A stretch of 6,653 nucleotides of DNA, taken from the NCBI GenBank assembly GCA_947460045.1, contig CANHGC010000089.1, forward strand, positions 1 through 6,653, given 5' to 3'. The stretch comes from Bacteroidota bacterium. Lineage in GTDB: Bacteria; Bacteroidota; Bacteroidia; NS11-12g; UBA955. The position numbers were made by a program, and so were the translations under genes. Below the pieces are notes generated by a model. The model saw only the letters and a list, made by a program, of their open reading frames with translations, was not told the origin of the DNA and ran no database searches. Below, one piece after another: positions 6,017 to 6,653 of the stretch; the stretch's first letter is position 1, and every line of letters starts with the position of its first letter.

Positions 6017-6653
6017 GTGTCTCAGCTGAAGGTTTGTACGTTTTCTGCCCTCATTCCGGTGAAGGATAAACAACAGAGCATACCAACGTATGGCTCGGGT
6101 AAACGACCACAAACCGAATTGGAATCATTGGCAAAAACCGATGAAGATAGTTATATAAGGGTTGTAAAGCCCCAGTACTTAGATGCTCAAATTGAGCAAG
6201 GTACAGATGCATTCTATCAAGCCAGTCAAAGTCATTTGAATCGATTGATAGCATCTCACTCGTTGGAGAGAGTAGAAAATGTGATGTTTTTGTACGAGCA
6301 AGTGCAGCCGGGTGTGAAGCCATTGAGGGGACTCATATTGGCGGTTGATGCTCACCAATGCATAGATGGATCTGTCAAAAAGCACGAAAATGTGCTAGCA
6401 AGCAAGGCGTCTCGCTTGGTAAAGCACATCGCTGCGCTCAATTCCATCTCTGAGCCCGTTTTGCTGGCGCAAAAAATGCCAACTTCCGTTTTGGAAATAT
6501 TGCATCAAACAAAAAATGAGGAGCCACTGATAACCACCTTGGATGTGCTTGGATTTGAACACAAGATATGGCCATTGAGTTTGCAAGAAGTGGATTTGGT
6601 GATCTCGGTGTTTGGTGAATTTGATTCATTGTATATCGCCGATGGACATCATC
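6017..6653 (+). CDS. DUF1015-family protein, N-terminal half (3' end outside window)
   Basis: An open frame runs from the serA stop to the window edge with no stop codon and no early ATG. The best start is GTG at 6017, 6 bases after serA, giving 212 visible residues. The product resembles the DUF1015 family (unknown function, usually about 400 residues): an N-terminal 'FSALIPVKDK' segment (9-18) in the place of the family's F-x-A-x-x-P start, 'SYIRVVKP' (45-52), a helix with 'ENVMFLYEQV' (87-96), 'IDGSVKKHENV' (116-126) with the conserved Lys-His-Glu, and 'LYIADGHH' (205-212) ending exactly at the window edge; the next base is C, compatible with the Arg that usually follows. The usual 'PYD' after the N-terminal segment is not obvious ('IPTYGSGKR'), so that part is divergent. 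Close spacing places it in the serC-serA operon and suggests a role linked to serine or phosphoserine. Family membership is fairly sure; function is unknown. Confidence 0.8.
   Translation, partial: MSQLKVCTFSALIPVKDKQQSIPTYGSGKRPQTELESLAKTDEDSYIRVVKPQYLDAQIEQGTDAFYQASQSHLNRLIASHSLERVENVMFLYEQVQPGVKPLRGLILAVDAHQCIDGSVKKHENVLASKASRLVKHIAALNSISEPVLLAQKMPTSVLEILHQTKNEEPLITTLDVLGFEHKIWPLSLQEVDLVISVFGEFDSLYIADGHH

Overview
The window looks like chromosomal DNA from a member of the Bacteroidota. Four things point there: the Nuo and Ser proteins read like that phylum's versions, the serine dehydrogenase is the short form without an ACT domain, a promoter-like site fits the TTG / TAnnTTTG pattern of Bacteroidota rather than -35/-10 boxes, and most genes lack a strong Shine-Dalgarno site. 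The order or genus cannot be fixed from this sequence alone. I see no insertion sequence, phage gene, CRISPR array, tRNA or rRNA.

Bases 1-3178 (+ strand) are the distal end of a respiratory complex I operon: the C-terminus of nuoL (cut by the window edge), complete nuoM and complete nuoN. These are the three antiporter-like proton-pumping subunits of the membrane arm. They are tightly packed: a 2-base gap between nuoL and nuoM, and a 4-base ATGA overlap between nuoM and nuoN. The key charged residues of the pumping channels are all present. A hairpin without a T-tract lies just after nuoN.

Bases 3179-3349 are a convergent intergenic gap. Next, on the minus strand (3937 to 3350), is a small exported protein of unknown function. 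It has a signal peptide, a polar linker and a beta-rich C-terminus ending in phenylalanine, as outer-membrane proteins do.

Bases 3938-3995 are a 58-base divergent promoter region containing a 20-bp near-perfect palindrome whose two arms resemble back-to-back -7 promoter elements. To its right, on the + strand, is a phosphorylated-serine pathway operon: serC (phosphoserine aminotransferase), serA (3-phosphoglycerate dehydrogenase, overlapping serC by ATGA), and a DUF1015-family gene that starts 6 bases after serA, most plausibly at a GTG, and runs off the window. SerA oxidises 3-phosphoglycerate and SerC transaminates the product to phosphoserine; serB is not in the window.

Most of the window is ordinary core metabolism. 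The least explained parts are the symmetric divergent promoter, the DUF1015 protein tied to the serine operon, and the exported protein. I do not see convincing evidence of an undescribed multi-gene system.
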